Assembly (NCBI RefSeq): GCF_037392515.1
Contig: NC_090291.1
Coordinates: 40,779,501-40,843,500 of the forward strand
Origin: Haliotis asinina
Lineage: Eukaryota; Mollusca; Gastropoda; Lepetellida; Haliotidae
Direction of reading: 5' to 3'
DNA: 64,000 nt
Shown: one piece after another, positions 42,001-54,727 of the stretch
Numbering within the stretch: the stretch's first letter is position 1
How the letters are laid out: the number at the start of each line of letters is the position of its first letter
The notes under the pieces: generated by a model
Told to the model about the DNA's origin: nothing
Databases searched by the model: none
The model's input: the letters and a program-made list of their open reading frames with translations, nothing else
Program-made: the position numbers and the translations under genes

Positions 42001-45000
42001 ATTACGTAACTGGATAGTCAATCGTTTGAAAAAGATCCTTCACAGTTTCTTAACCGCTGACCAACTACCTCTGATGAAGAACACATAGGGTCCCTTGTGA
42101 TTATGCAAAATAATCCATTAAACGCGGCTTTATGTGCAAGTTATATTTTTGAAAGTATTGTATTTGCAGAAGGTAGTCGATCAAGATGATGGCAATTGCA
42201 AGGACGCCACAAAGAACTTCGGTGCGAGGTGATCAATATCATCAACAGACACCGTCCAATGCGTTTAGCGTCTCTTCGCTTGTTCGTTGTATCTTAAACA
42301 TTCACTTGATAAAGATTAAAAATCCACGAGGACCTGAAATAGTCGTATTTTGTTAAACATGCTCCTGGCTATCCTTTAGCGTTTAGTTATCATCCCTAAG
42401 CAACTAGATAGTAATTGTTTCAGAGGGTGTTTTGGTTTAAATATTATGACAGCGAAACTGTATTGACGATAGGTGGTGACTGGCATGACATCGTGATAGC
42501 GTAACCAAACTTAGACTGTATGTGAACCATGACCTGTTTGATGTACCCTTTGGATATTCGACGTAGATATGGGTTCTTTTATTGCGGTTTCCATTGAAAT
42601 ACGACTAAGGTTGTGACTGTGAGGATGTCATCTTGTCCGGAGCAGATCTCCTTAACTACACATGCCAGATTCATCAAACTTGCTACACATATCAGTCATG
42701 ATCCCCAGATGAGATTAGACTCAGATATGATATTTTGCGGTTTCCAAGGAAACATGGCTTTGAGGCTGTCATCTTGTCCTGAGCAGATCTCTCAAACTTT
42801 AGCTTTATCAAACTTGGTGCACATGTTCACCATGATTCTTTTGGGGGTTACACCAGTGTGTGAATTTTATATTTTATTGTTTCCAGGACAACAAATATGA
42901 CAATGACTGAAACTGGTGCATGTGCTCTTTTTCGTAGAAGAAATTTAGTGGATAGGTCTGGTGGCATATTGGTGACGTTGGGTACGTTTGGATGCTGAAT
43001 AAAATATATTTTTTGCGTTTTCACGGTAACAACATCAACCTCGACTGAATTTGGTGGTAGTGCTTTTTTCCGGAGCTGTACTGTAAAACCTTACAATACT
43101 CTCCCTCCACTTGTTTAGAGTAAGTTTAGATTTACACTCACATTGTCCACACACCACACACGTTATTAATTCATGATAAATACGAGTTAAATTATATAGA
43201 AGGAACTGTCAACGAAGGACAGTTAGAACTACTAGAAAGAAGAAAAGAACTGAAAACTAGCATATCTCTCTTAAAACTGATTATTATTTTGAACAATACA
43301 ACATATACAAGAACTATACATTGCCAACATTTGATGGTAGATCGGCATACTTGGGACCATGAGGATTTACACTGCTTTTGTCCCCCGCAAGAGCACTAGC
43401 TGGCTGGACACCATACCATACGGCACTGGCGTTTGTATTCAGATTAAGCAATCACTTAAAAAGAAACAACTGCACTTTGAGTATATACAAAAATACCTTA
43501 AGCGACAAGGGCTAAGTCGTATATTCTCTCTCAGGGGGACATTTTACTCTACTTCAAAGCCCGTCACCATGAACAATTTCAGGTAATTAGTCATATCCAG
43601 ATGATTTTTAAAATTGATTTAGATTAGATGTTTTTTCAGCATTAAGGCCCAAGACCCAGAGTACATACTTTATTTTGTTAATATATGCTGCGCCTACCGG
43701 TAATATAGATGCGGATGTACTTAAGCAAGAGAGAGTGGTACATGTTTCAAATGCTGCAAAGAAAAGAACATTATGTCTGAATGAACTATAAATATCAGTC
43801 ATTGATGAGTGCGGAATACATGCTTGATTTTGTTAACATATGTGGCAGATACAAGCAGATGCAAAAACATGCAAGAAGTGTGGCACATGTTTCAAATACT
43901 GCTAAGACGAAAACATCACGTTTGAAAGAAATATTGATATGTAAGTATGTTCATCCAAATTTGTCAATTCAATTTCTTTCCAAAGCGAATGTTTAAACGA
44001 TAACTAATACCATCAAAATATTCTTCATAGAAGACTAAATAGTTGTCCTTTGTCACAAATGAACACAGATAAGCACGACGTGTCTGATCGTAATTCTTCT
44101 TCACAAGTAATAAAAACTGAGAAACTTTAATTTGTACTTTACTAAGAAAGTGAAATCCCAAATATGACATATGTTGCATTTGACCACTTTCTAAATGACA
44201 TCGTGTAATCATAGCTTTCGGCCGTGCCAATTTACATTCATCAGAGGGGTACACAAAGTACGCAGTCTAGACTACCAGTTGTCCGACTTTCATTTTGTGG
44301 AAGTAGCGGTGGCTGCGTGGACTAGACGGTTGACTTTGTGTGCTGGCGATTGTGTGCTGCTGCTATACTAGAATTTGTACTTCACTAAGAAAGTGAAATC
44401 CCAAATATGACATATGTTGCAGTTCGTGCTGAGTTACGCTGAACACGAAAGGCCATGCGATTCCACGATGCCACGCCATGATGCCAAGGCATTTAGCTTT
44501 ACCACCGATGTTCAGCAGGTACCTGGAAGAGTGAATGTGGAGGGGCCGATTCCTGTGTACACAACACCACAAAATCCTAAATACTGAGACAACAATAACA
44601 ACTTACCGGATCGTGCCACCTGAACTGTCCACAAAGACCTGCCAGACTCTCCCACAATCCAGATGACAGACAGGTGCTGCTGATGTTGTTGTGGCAAGTT
44701 CTGAAGTCTGGGTCACAGGAGTAAGTAGCCAAAGCCTCCTGGTATTGACCGTCATACTTGACACTGGCGCCTCTTACATCCGGGGGATGACCGCAGCCCT
44801 GGAACTCTTCAGAAAGTAACATAACTTTGAATGAAATCAGTGTGTCAATAGTTGTGAATTTGAAAGTTCAATCTTACAGAATCCATCAATGAAAGAAGCA
44901 AAACGCAGAGGCCTGGTAGGTTGGTTGTTCAACTCTGCAATATTCGGCTATATATGCTGGTGCTGGTCTATGCAAAACAATCCAGCGATCAACCGCGTGA

Positions 45001-48000
45001 GCATAACGGTGCCGACCAGGTCAGCAGCCCTCAAGTTTAGGTCGCTGGAGACCTATTCTAACCTGGAACTTCATGCTTTGTTATAGGGGAGTAATTGTAT
45101 ATTTAGTAATACTAATATCATTCTGAAGTATTCATTTCTCTAAGAATAGCACAAGAGGGTGTTCAGGTACACCATTTTGAATGGTGTCAACTTTGTGACC
45201 TAACCTTTCTACTAAACGAAGTACCTACTGCATCTATGCATTTCATACAGTAATATATTGGTTACCTGGAGCACACCTTCCAGGGCCAAGTCGAGTTACT
45301 TCACATCGCGAGTTGTTTGTACATACCCTCTGACTACAAGGTCCGGAAAGAGCCTAGAAGGAACATTTATACATTTAAACATTTATGACACAGTAACAGT
45401 ACTGTGGAATGCATTGATGGAAATCCTAACCCTTCAATAGAAATGGATGGGTACGATGTGAATGCCCAATGCATACCTTCATATCAGAACGTGATCACGA
45501 CTAAGAGCACAGTTATATGGCATGAAGCATGCTTGTTCCATTTTTGCTGCCACGTGTATTTGGCGTGTTACCAAATAATAGGTTTTAGGTCAGTTTACTG
45601 ACATGTACTGCGTGATTCAGACTTACAAGTGAGGATTTAGCTGCAGAAATATTCCGTAATACCAACATGAAAAGGTGGAGGGCTAATAGCATATCCTAAT
45701 ATCCAGCTCATTTGAGCTGTTCAAAGGTGTTTCTTTTCTCCCTCGACCACTGGATGTCAAACTCCAACTGCACATCGTATGAACAATCTTAACTCGCTAG
45801 GGAACATATAGTTAATGTGACTTTCCCATCCGGAACTTATGACTAGTCGTTACTAGTCGTCATCATTAATAACTGTGGACGCTTTGTCTACACTCTTTGA
45901 CGCTTTGTCTCCAGTCTTGATACAGGCGCTAACTTAGATTGAGAGTATGATATCCTTATGGACTCATCAAAGCAAGCAGTGACGTACTTTTACGCCACTT
46001 TTAACAATCAGAAATGATCTTCACACAACCAGGGTCTTCGGCAAGGCTAACAAACGCCTTAACCACAAGGCTAACTTACCGACCCATCGTAGTAAGTAAA
46101 GAAAAGTAAGTATTCATTAATTCAGCTTCATGTCAAATATGAACAAGGATCCGTCGAAATTCTCATAAAAGATTCATGACTGTTGATGTTTAATGGTAAA
46201 AATCATTTGTTGGTGATCTATAGCCTGTTTATATAGCATTGTTATGTTTAGAAATCAACTTCTAGAGATATATGCTAGTTTTTTTTTAAAATGGGTATGT
46301 TTGACATTCTAATTGTTTTAATGTTGTTTGAAAACTGGTATGAATAAATGACCTTTCTCTTTCATAAATTCATGATTTTTTCACTCACTTATGCTAAAAG
46401 GTACGACTGATAAAATATTGCCTTGAGGGCTCCAATTTTCCTGGCTATGAATTTCGGATCATGTGGAACCCGTTGAACATGTCATTCTAACATTCGTGTT
46501 GCAAAATCAACCATACGGACACATATTCCCGCATCGTGAAGGTCATTCAACACGAAACAGCTATTTGATGTACCATGCCTTTTCTCCAAATTCAGAATGA
46601 CCCATGCAACTTGAAAGGTCTCCAAACTGATCAGATAATCGACGGTACTCCTTTCGTTTACAATCCTTCTCTGAATGTCTTTGATCAGATCATTTGATTT
46701 TCGAAACTGAACACGACATCTGGTTTGTTCTAGTCTATTCATGAGTCTTATTAATTTTTGTGTATATTTTCCACTAACTTATTTGCAAATCTATTTTGAT
46801 ATCAAGATGCCATTGTTTGATTGTAGATGCTGAAAACTGCATGTAGAATTCTTTTTTATTCAATCTCGCCATATGATCGTAAGACGTTTAAGGCTATATA
46901 CTTTGGAAACAACCTTTTTCCAGCTTGTATGTGTATTTTGCTCAATCTGTTATTGTTCTTTGAGCTTGGATGAGTCTGGTTGTTTGACGTGTGATGTTTA
47001 GTAAACATTTTTCTTTGTTACTTAGCACGTCTACGTTACCAAATCGTCATTATGCCAAATGGTTCTTACGTGTGATTTTGTCGTTAGCTTTTACATGAGA
47101 CTTGCTTTCGCTCTTCAAATACGTTGTGAAACAACTCGCCATTGACTCTCGTTTAGTAATCTTTATATACATAGATACCACGCCCAAACACGTTATATGT
47201 CCATAGAAAAACATCGATCAGATCATGCTTCATGGTAATAACATCCATGATGATCTGGGGTAAAATCGATCTTAAGTAACCATGAAAGTACCCATGGTCC
47301 CTAGTATGGTGATCTACCTTCAGTTGTTGGCGATCTATAGCCTGTTTTATGTTGTATCGTCCGCTAAAGTTAAAGTATTTTAGATTTCATTGCTAGTTTT
47401 AATTACATATCTGTGATATTATTTTACTGTCCTTTGTCGACAGATATTTTAAATTGATACCCTTCTTTTCATCGCTATATGGCTGTAATATTGCATATGC
47501 GATGTAGACGTTTAGCTCACTCACTCTTTAGCAACCAGTGCTTATGGTAAGAGGCGACTAACGAGATCGGGTGGTTAGACACGCTTACTTGGTTGACACA
47601 TGTCATCGTATCCCAGATGCGTAGATCCGTGTTCATGCTGTTGATAACTGGATCGTCTGGCTCAGAGTCTGTTATTTACGGAACACCGTAGAAATATAAA
47701 CTCACTCACTCAATCATATTAGTAAGAGTGATTGACGTGTCATTCTTTATTTCGTGTATTATGTAAGACAGGTCACTTTTCAAAACTACCAATAACAAAA
47801 TGTAAGATTTAGACCAGGTCATAATAGCCAATCAAAGATTGAATGGTACTTTTATAGTTTTATGAAGACACTAATGCGAAACCAAAACATCTTGTTTAAT
47901 TTGCAACAAGACGAGTCGGGTTCTCACGCCAGGTTTTTAATGTTTTAAGATCATTCTTAAGTCTGGAGAAATTTGAAACAGTTGACATTTCTAAAATGTT

Positions 48001-48441
48001 TCTTTCAAAGAATGGCTTTCAGTTCCTTTGCCTTTATAAACTGGAAAGATCTATTGAGAAACTTTTGAAAACGTTTCCTAGCAACAGAGGTAAGTATGAT
48101 TAGTCATAACAACTGTCAGTACCAACCTGTGGCCAGTGTTTAATATCACTGAAGAGGAATCCCGTTCTGTCAACAACGTCAGCACTATCACTACTGTTAA
48201 TGTTGAGTAGGCAGGTGCGCGTTTTCTTCTCAAATCCAAAGGACAGACATGCTGAGGACATGAGGCATTCTGATGCACAGGTGTAGAGAGACTGACTCCA
48301 GAACTTTCTGAACACCTGATGTTGCATGTACTTGTCACCCTGAACTGCAGAATCGACGTCCAAACAGATGTCACCACAGACCAACTTCATGACTCCTAAA
48401 ATAAGTAAGACCACTTCTCTACTGTAAAACCATATTTTCAT
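39048..48441 (-). CDS. Copy C: secreted PAN-EGF-CCP-galectin-like protein, 6 coding exons, 336 aa
   Basis: Joined exons: 48441-48127, 45353-45266, 44806-44607, 41841-41759, 40252-40054, 39173-39048; total 1011 bases, in frame, ending TGA. The start differs from other copies: the usual ATG-TGG is ATA-TGG, so an upstream ATG (MKIWFYSREV) is used. Signal peptide core VVLLILGV. The PAN domain is well kept (YTCASECLMSSACLSFGFE). EGF-like: CSQRVCTNNSRCEV. CCP: CGHPPDV ... YSC ... STC ... GLWESLAGLC. The C-terminus is three residues longer (LVLNNS). The galectin-like exon 5 is the most diverged: where A and B have NWGSE, it has RRSGL, so the WGxE motif is gone, although the DGASIYNFTE strand pair remains. 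Ligand binding, if any, is likely altered. SINEs lie about 10 bases past the exon 5 donor and in the flanks. Confidence 0.85.
39845..40045 (+). repeat. SINE family 1 abutting the exon 5 donor of copy C
   Basis: Reads 'gtacgaggcgactaacggga', 'gctcgctgactgggttgaca', 'gctcatgctgttgatgcctg', 'aatattgctgagtgcggtgt' on the plus strand. In the gene direction the SINE tail end begins about 10 bases after the GT of the donor at 40053. Confidence 0.8.
42560..43090 (+). repeat. Degenerate tandem repeat, about 140-base unit
   Basis: Units share 'tttccaaggaaacatg', 'tgtcatcttgtcc', 'gagcagatctc' and 'atcaaacttg'. Two well-matched units (about 42585-42730 and 42745-42880) are followed by two poor ones. 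In copy C intron 3. Confidence 0.7.
43195..43400 (-). repeat. Family 3 repeat fragment
   Basis: Contains 'aactgtcaacgaaggacagt', 'gatggtagatcggcatactt', 'gggaccatgaggatttacac' and 'tgcttttgtc'. Confidence 0.55.
44126..44440. repeat. Direct repeat pair, about 60 bases, 240 bases apart
   Basis: 'ctaagaaagtgaaatcccaa' and 'atatgacatatgttgca' occur at about 44130-44180 and again at 44376-44425. Between them, 'gtggctgcgtggactagacg' looks like a tRNA-type A-box region, so a further SINE head may be present. Confidence 0.55.
45610..47245. other. Copy C intron 1: no gene recognised
   Basis: A family 3 scrap lies at about 46190-46235 ('tttgttggtgatctatagcc'). A minus-strand frame at 46482-46742 (IQRRIVNERSTVDYLISLET) is of unknown type and may be repeat-derived. 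Confidence 0.35.
47250..47525 (+). repeat. Family 3 repeat, opposite orientation
   Basis: Reads 'tggtccctagtatggtgatc', 'taccttcagttgttggcgat', 'ctatagcctgttttatgttg', 'tactgtcctttgtcgacaga', 'atatggctgtaatattgcat' and ends 'gctcactcactc', i.e. the reverse of 21812-22110. It gives the best view of the family's CTCA tail. Confidence 0.7.
47528..47715 (+). repeat. SINE family 1 copy
   Basis: 'gtaagaggcgactaacgaga', 'cttggttgacacatgtcatc', 'gttcatgctgttgataactg', ending 'ataaactcactcactcaatc'. Directly follows the family 3 repeat in copy C intron 1. Confidence 0.8.
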
Positions 48442-48744
48442 CTCTGGATATTCAACTAACACCGCCTTAAACTAAATTAATGCCACATTGCCAATATACT
48501 ACTATCTAATGGCATCAAGATGGGAACATCAATAAAAGTAACGATCCGTATAGAAACACGCACTTTTGATTACATACAGAATCGCTCACTGGTAACTGAC
48601 TCTCTTTGCTTCAACTGTTTGTCTTAAGAAATCGAAAATGATATTTGCAGGACTTTGCGAAATCAATCAAATGATAGGGCGCAGTACGATTAATTATAAG
48701 GATCCATTCTTCTTAATAGAGAAGACAGAATGTTATGTATGATC

Positions 48745-48900
48745 AATTTCAGTATTTTCACAATAGGGACATTTTGGTATAGCTTCTTGTATGATATAGG
48801 TATGCTTGAAAACGGTATAAAAAGCTATACCGAGGCGTCGCTATTGTCAAAATAAAGAAGTTGATCATCCACAAAGTTTTGTCATCTCCATCCCACCAAC
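48745..48900. mobile_element. Penelope-like terminal hairpin fragment (hammerhead-like)
   Basis: The left arm 'attttcacaatagggacatt' plus 'ttggtatagcttc' is an imperfect reverse complement of 'gctataccgaggcgtcgcta' plus 'ttgtcaaaataaag' to the right. 'cgtcgctattgtcaaaataa' then 'agaagttgatcatcca' is the kind of end I associate with Penelope-like elements. The helix 'ggtata...tataccgaggc' resembles stem II plus the GAAA box of their hammerhead motif, but degenerate. No protein-coding part remains. Confidence 0.45.
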
Positions 48901-49546
48901 TTTTGGAATGCCACTCAAACAAACCATTCTTCACAATATCTCACGGAATCGCCGAAGGAATATGCAAAGAAGGAAAGTAGGTTTATATTGTGCAATTACT
49001 GAAGTCTGTGCTCGATATCATACAGCTTATATAGAATATAGAAATGAGACATCATTGCAGGAAAATATGCATTATTTTATGCGTCATACATTCAGCCTTG
49101 TTCAGTAGTGATGCCTCTTGTCATGACTAAGCCATCAAACCACGTCGATCTCGCATGGTTCATATTACCGTCATCAAGGTAGCTAAATGATTAAAGTGAT
49201 CTTTCCTTATGCATTGTGTGAGTCAATCAGCGCATAATTGCTTCTTAAAGCTGCATCGGCAATTTTGCAGCTATTCGCGACGAGAAAAACAAATATTTTC
49301 CCACAGAAAAGAATATCGAAGAAAAGTGATGATTCAGTCCATATCAATATAATAAGTAGAACCTGACATTCAGAATGTATAATCTTCAACTTATTTACAT
49401 AGTTTCATTATTTTCAAATAAAATAGTTAAGACAGTATCAAACCTTTGAAGAAAAGGCGCAAAATCACAACATGTTCCAAGTGATGGTGTTTTTTTAGAC
49501 AAGGACACTGAATATATTGAGGGGGATCCTGTACCTTCATGATATG

Positions 49547-49606
49547 TGGGTGAGTGAGTATGGTTTTATGCTGCTTTTAGCAACGTTCCAGTACTATGAC
49601 GGCGAA
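49547..49606 (-). repeat. SINE family 2 tail fragment
   Basis: 'gtgagtgagtatggttttat', 'gctgcttttagcaacgttcc', 'actatgacggcg'. Confidence 0.55.
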
Positions 49607-49679
49607 TGTTTCAACTAGTTTGCTACACCACGACCTCTTCCTTCAACATAGGTAAATTAGTATAACGGGGATGTCCAGT

Positions 49680-49870
49680 ACGACACCTTCGAATCAACAC
49701 ATAATCTTGGTGATCAGGCTAGCCCATCATTTCCAGGGCACGTTTAGCTACAGAATCTACTTTAGAATTTTTTCTGATGCCAACATGTCTTGGTACCCAA
49801 GAAATCAGGATGCCCATGTAAGCTGCAGATGAATTCAGATGATCTTTGCAAAACTTTACCTTGAAGAGAT
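49680..49870 (-). mobile_element. Jockey-like LINE RNase H fragment
   Basis: On the minus strand: ISWVPRHVGIRKNSKVDSVA followed by KRALEMM. This is the WVPSHxGIxGNExAD block that closes LINE RNase H domains; the usual GNE is changed to KNS. Only this piece was recognised. Confidence 0.7.
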
Positions 49871-50149
49871 GGTCGGTTCTACGATTTTACTGCTCACGAG
49901 TACCACAAAATGTCTGACAGTATCACGAATCTGCTTTCGTAGGAACTTTAATAAGTTATAAAGTTGACAGGATAACTTTTGCCGCCACCATACGAATGGA
50001 ACGAAGTCGTTAAAGCCATATTGGGGGTACGAAAGGGTTGTATTAACAGAAACGAACTATAGCAAACATGTATATATGACACTGATATAACTTTAATATC
50101 ACAGATTTACACATAAAAGCAGCACATAATCACACAACGATATATTTTA

Positions 50150-50300
50150 TAAGCGACACATCATGAAATCGGTGTCTGCAAACTGAAGGCAAATCTGCAT
50201 GCTAAGGACCATGAGGACTAACAGGACGCTACATCTGCCTGAATGGACCTAGCTGGATTTACATGCTCTCTTTAGATGCTAGTACCAGTGAAGATCCAAG
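50150..50300 (-). repeat. Family 3 repeat fragment
   Basis: 'aaactgaaggcaaatctgca', 'aaggaccatgaggac', 'agctggatttacatgctctc'. Confidence 0.5.
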
Positions 50301-50319
50301 TTAGTATAGGTATTCACTA

Positions 50320-50535
50320 ACCCATGCGACTGATATATAAATGGATCGGGTGGTCAGGGTCGCTGACTAGGTTGGCAGATATCATCGTGACCCACTTGCG
50401 TAGAACAATGCTCATGATGAGGACCACTTTATTATCTGATCCAGACTCTATTTATTCACAGGCCGGCGTTATGACAAATTATCACAAATATATATAAAAT
50501 TACAGACCGGCGCCATATAAACTATGATTTAGTTA
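50320..50535 (+). repeat. SINE family 1 copy, diverged
   Basis: 'ggatcgggtggtcagggtcg', 'ctgactaggttggcag', 'gtagaacaatgctcatgatg', 'agaccggcgccatataaact'. An inner segment is duplicated ('caggccggcgttat' and 'cagaccggcgccat'). Confidence 0.65.
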
Positions 50536-50544
50536 TTGAATACA

Positions 50545-51155
50545 CACACACACCAAGGGCAAGGTTGCACAGCAGTCAGTATCTTGTGTGGCCACTATTA
50601 ACATCATTGGCCGCTTGGCATCGGCGTCCCATAGACTGGGCCAGACTCCGGATGAAGTGCCTGAGAATGAGTTGGTACTCTTCCCTCAAGGCCACAAACA
50701 GAGCAGGTAACGTCTGTGGCTGAGGGTCACGCTGACGCTGTCGCACCCGACGATCCAATTCGTCCCACAAGTGTTCAGTAGGGTTAAGATCCGGTGATCG
50801 TGAGGACCAGTCAAGAACCTGATCGTTGTTCTGGGTAAGGATATCCTTGTTTATTCTTGCTGTATGCGACCGAGCGTTATTATGCTGAAAAATGACGTTC
50901 TGGCGGTTCATGAAAGGAAGGACATAAGGCCATGATGATTTTATCACGGTAACGTCGAACTGTCAAGTTGCCCTGGACCTGAATGAGATCTGTCCTGTCA
51001 CTGTATGAGGTGCTAGCCTAAACCATGACACTATCACCACCAAATCTGTCCACTTCCTGTGCACAGTTCGCAAAGTAGCGTTCGTTACAACGCCGATTTA
51101 CACGCGCTCCTCCGCTGGGATGTCGCAGCATGGAACGTGACTTATCACTGACTCA
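50545..51155 (-). mobile_element. Tc1-like transposase, C-terminal two thirds
   Basis: Minus-strand pieces in order: SMLRHPSGGARVNRRCNERY, VQGNLTVRRYRDKI, VIFQHNNARSHTARI, VLDWSSRSPDLNPTEHLWDE, and a C-terminus MGRRCQAANDVNSGHTRY. These are the central and last catalytic blocks of the Tc1 family. In the QHDNA block D is N, and an in-frame stop falls in the MVWAG segment, so it is inactive. The 5' part is missing where the LINE begins. Confidence 0.9.
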
Positions 51156-51159
51156 AGCA

Positions 51160-52095
51160 CTATTCGGAGCCTGTGAGTGCAATATGCTGGCAACACGACC
51201 TTCCAATACCATGTTTATGCAGATGACAAGCATGCGTACAGCTATCCACTGATTGGATTTCTGTCACCCAAACCCTGGAAACATGCACCAACTGGACCAA
51301 CTCCAGTACGCTGAAGATGAGCAAGGAAAAGACTGAAATGATGGTTTTAAACCAAAGAGTCAATCATAGGCCACCCACAACACTGAGCCGAAGTTGGAAC
51401 CAGCACAATGCAAGCTGAAGACTCTGTAAAAAATCTTGGAGTCCACTTCGCGAGCACTCTCTCAATGGAAAAGCAGGTAAATGCCATTACAAAATCCTGC
51501 TTCAACCGAATCAGGAACACTGGAGTCATCAGACCATTCATAACAGAGTACTGCTGTAAGCCAATGCCATGGGTGCAAGCCAATGTAACATCTCGTCTGG
51601 ACTACGGAAACGCCTTCTTGTGTGGACTACCCCAGTCTCTCATACGCCGTCTTCACTGAGTGTAGAACAGCACGTCTGATAACAAGGTCCCGGAAGCGAG
51701 ACCACATTACTTGGATTCTGATGAACTTATATTGGTTGCCTGTGCACAAATCAGCACAAGGTGCTCATGTATGCACACAAGGCGCTGCATGGCACAGCTC
51801 CGTGTTACATCCAGGAGCTGATAACCCCAAAGACCAACACGATCCATGCGGTCCAAACAGCTTCACTCATCACTGTACCAAACAAGAGCTGTCCAAAAAT
51901 AGTGACAGATCCTTCAGCAAGCTAGCAGCAGCTCTCTGGATCAATCCACCAACCACAATCAGAGATTCTGATTCACAGAACTGTTTCAGAAAGGACGTCA
52001 AAGCCCGCCCCAAATGCTTATACCCATCGGTAATAAACTCTCACCCTTGAACACTGCTAAGTCATATTGGGCGCAATACAAATTTTGCAATATCA
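51160..52095 (+). mobile_element. CR1/L2-like LINE, 3' end of ORF2
   Basis: A reverse-transcriptase remnant with the catalytic YADD box (HVYADDKHAYS, about 51217). It continues as MSKEKTEMMVLNQR, then VKNLGVHFASTLSMEKQVNA, SRLDYGNAFLCGLPQSLIRR, and the usual C-terminal thumb/connection (DRSFSKLAAALWINPP, NCFRKDVK). About four frameshifts. It ends near 52095 in 'ttgcaatatcattatcata', like L2/CR1 3' ends. 5'-truncated, as usual for LINE copies. Confidence 0.88.
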
Positions 52096-52099
52096 TTAT

Positions 52100-53085
52100 C
52101 ATATGCAGTTGCCTCCCCTTCTGGGTTCACTTAGACCTTTGTCACCTCTGGGGACTTGGCACTTCCTGAACAGAAATTGGTATAACGAGGTCACATACTG
52201 TTACGGTTAAGGAACTGATGTGACACAATGTATAAGAAATCCTCTATGAAACAGCAAAATATAACACTGACAAGTCTAAAATATTCAATGTAATGTATTA
52301 AACAGACAAGAGCCAGGTACAATGATTCATAATAGAGGTTATTCTAGTACAATTCAGCTTGGTCAAATCTTAAGTAATAGGTCACAAATATAACATGAAG
52401 TCCTGGTTTTCAGTGTGAAACAGTGATAAAACCCTTACACACCGAGCGGTCAGGCACAGACGTGTCGATCTTGAATGTAGGGCGGTAGGCAGAATCTTGT
52501 AGATTTTGTAGTCGAGGGCGGTTGGCAGAATCTTGTACAGAACCACATGTTATTTCAAGTATAAGTCCATGTGTGTGTGTCGATTACACATGTTACAGAA
52601 AACACACTCTGTGTAAGCACGAATTAAACTGCATATACTCCTATTAAACTCCACATGCATATCAAGACAACAGGTTTACCCATAAAATGACACGAAAGGT
52701 CGAAAAAGCGTGAAATTCACTTCACTGTGCAACCAAATATACATCACAAACTACGAAGACAATATCAATTTACTCTTTAACCTACACAGTCCTCAATACT
52801 CATACACAAACTATAGCCCAGCCCATATGCATTCAAAGTTTGATCACTCAGAACACTACTCAGAACATCAACACTTAGGTGTGGGTACGGTCTTGTATTC
52901 CCTGTTTATCAATTCGGCAAAAACATGCGTAATCTGGAGCAGTATCTTAACAGTTGATCGATTCCTAATATACAAGTCAAACAAATTCAAATTCGACGTG
53001 GTGTTTAAATTTGAAACACATTCAACCTTGGAGTTAGTAATACAATGTCGTATAATGCAGAAGACCTCGTGTTGGTCTGTAGTAG
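52100..53085. other. Between LINE and copy D: no gene
   Basis: Contains a short direct repeat near 52470 and 52518 ('ggcggt', 'ggcagaatcttgta'). A plus-strand open frame (52710-53252) runs antisense through copy D exon 6 and shows no domain. Confidence 0.5.
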
Positions 53086-54727
53086 GTCAGTTAGGCCATG
53101 AACTCCATCATACGAACAGTGACAGCACCACCAAAGTATATGTGGGTAGGCATTGCCCCCGGGTCTCTCTCGGTGAAGTTGTGAGTGCTCGCACCATCGA
53201 TTTCAAACTGGAACAAGCGTCACAAGAGATGACAAATCTAACACATATTTGATAATTTGATACACGTACATATAATCATCAAGTATTACAAAAGTCAAAA
53301 TCAGTGAAGTTATAGCCAACAACTACATTTCTGTTAAATTCCAGATTAGGAAGTGGTATTTTGAAGAAAAACTGATTTTTCGGGGAGCTAAGCCATAATC
53401 GTCAACTGATTCAAAGTCAGACTTGTTGCCATGATAACACGAAAAATGAGAAGATAAAATTGTGTCCAGGGACACGGATGCCCCTGCTGTTGTACGAACA
53501 AAAATAAATAGAAAAACAAGAAAAAACCCAAAAGCAAAACAAAACCCAAAAAAAATTAGAGATCCACCCAATTAGAGTCAAAAGGAAAGAAAACTGAATT
53601 CCACAGAATTTTTTTGTGGAAAAATGGGTGGTGCAAATTTCCTTTTTCGTACAGACAGACATGGAGGCTATCCTTATATGTCCCCTGCCATATATGGCGA
53701 TGGCATAAACATTCTCAAAAGAAACCAGCTGACAACTTGATTGTCTGTTAAGTTTTATGAAGTCAAAGGATCATACGGATCGTATTGAAATCCTATCAAA
53801 CAGACATTGGTTGCTTAATTAAGTTCTCCCCATATATGTTCTTAATATTGACTTCCCCAGTATGTAGTGTTCCTTATGACAAAGACAGTCATTTCAAATA
53901 CACAACACACGGGTTCCACTATGCTAATCTCCAGTTACCCCACACTGAAATAGAAATATTTTCTATATCCTCTGTATACCTTCACCAATGTGCATGGCCT
54001 TATACACTGGTCTGCAGTTTCCATTCTATGTATAGATCCGTTATTGTCTACAGTTTACGCGCAACTGCTAATTTAACTATGTATCATCATCAGTGCTTGT
54101 CGTTTACATTCCATACATACCCTGTATTCTCCATCCTGTAAGGTTATTTGAATGTTCATTGTTTTTCCAACAGCCATCGCTACATCGAAACGCTCTTCTG
54201 TCCCCCAAACATAATTTAACACAGTGTTCATGACGACCACGTTCCTTTCCCCAGCATAATCTAAGCGAAACTCACAGTAGAAAAGTGTGTCAGCCTGTTT
54301 CATAATCATGAGAGTCCATCTGTAAATGAATAATAGAAGAAATGAATCAGTACATACTTATACACTACTTCAACTATATAATGTAACAAATTTCGTTAAA
54401 TGTGCTTGTCGAAATCTTGCCTTCATGACACTGAATGCACTCGTTACATCCGTGCACATGCCTGTATAACATATGACAGGTTAGTTATGAAACGTTTAGC
54501 TATTTGGTGCTTGTAGTTATCCATTGCCAAATATATTCTAACGTGGCCCATCCGTTGACTACTCATTGTTTTTTGCGGCCATCTTTTGAATTAATATCAA
54601 TTTCTGAAACGATTTCTGTTCTGTCACTTATCTACAGACGCGGGTTGAAATAAAGAATTAAATGTGCAAAATATTATACAACATGACGAATTTAAGTCTT
54701 ATCAGCATTAAGAAGTTAATGTAGATG

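Noticed and set aside
52710-53252. 180-codon plus-strand frame
   Set aside because: Runs antisense through copy D exon 6, has no domain or coding-like motif, and is best explained by chance.
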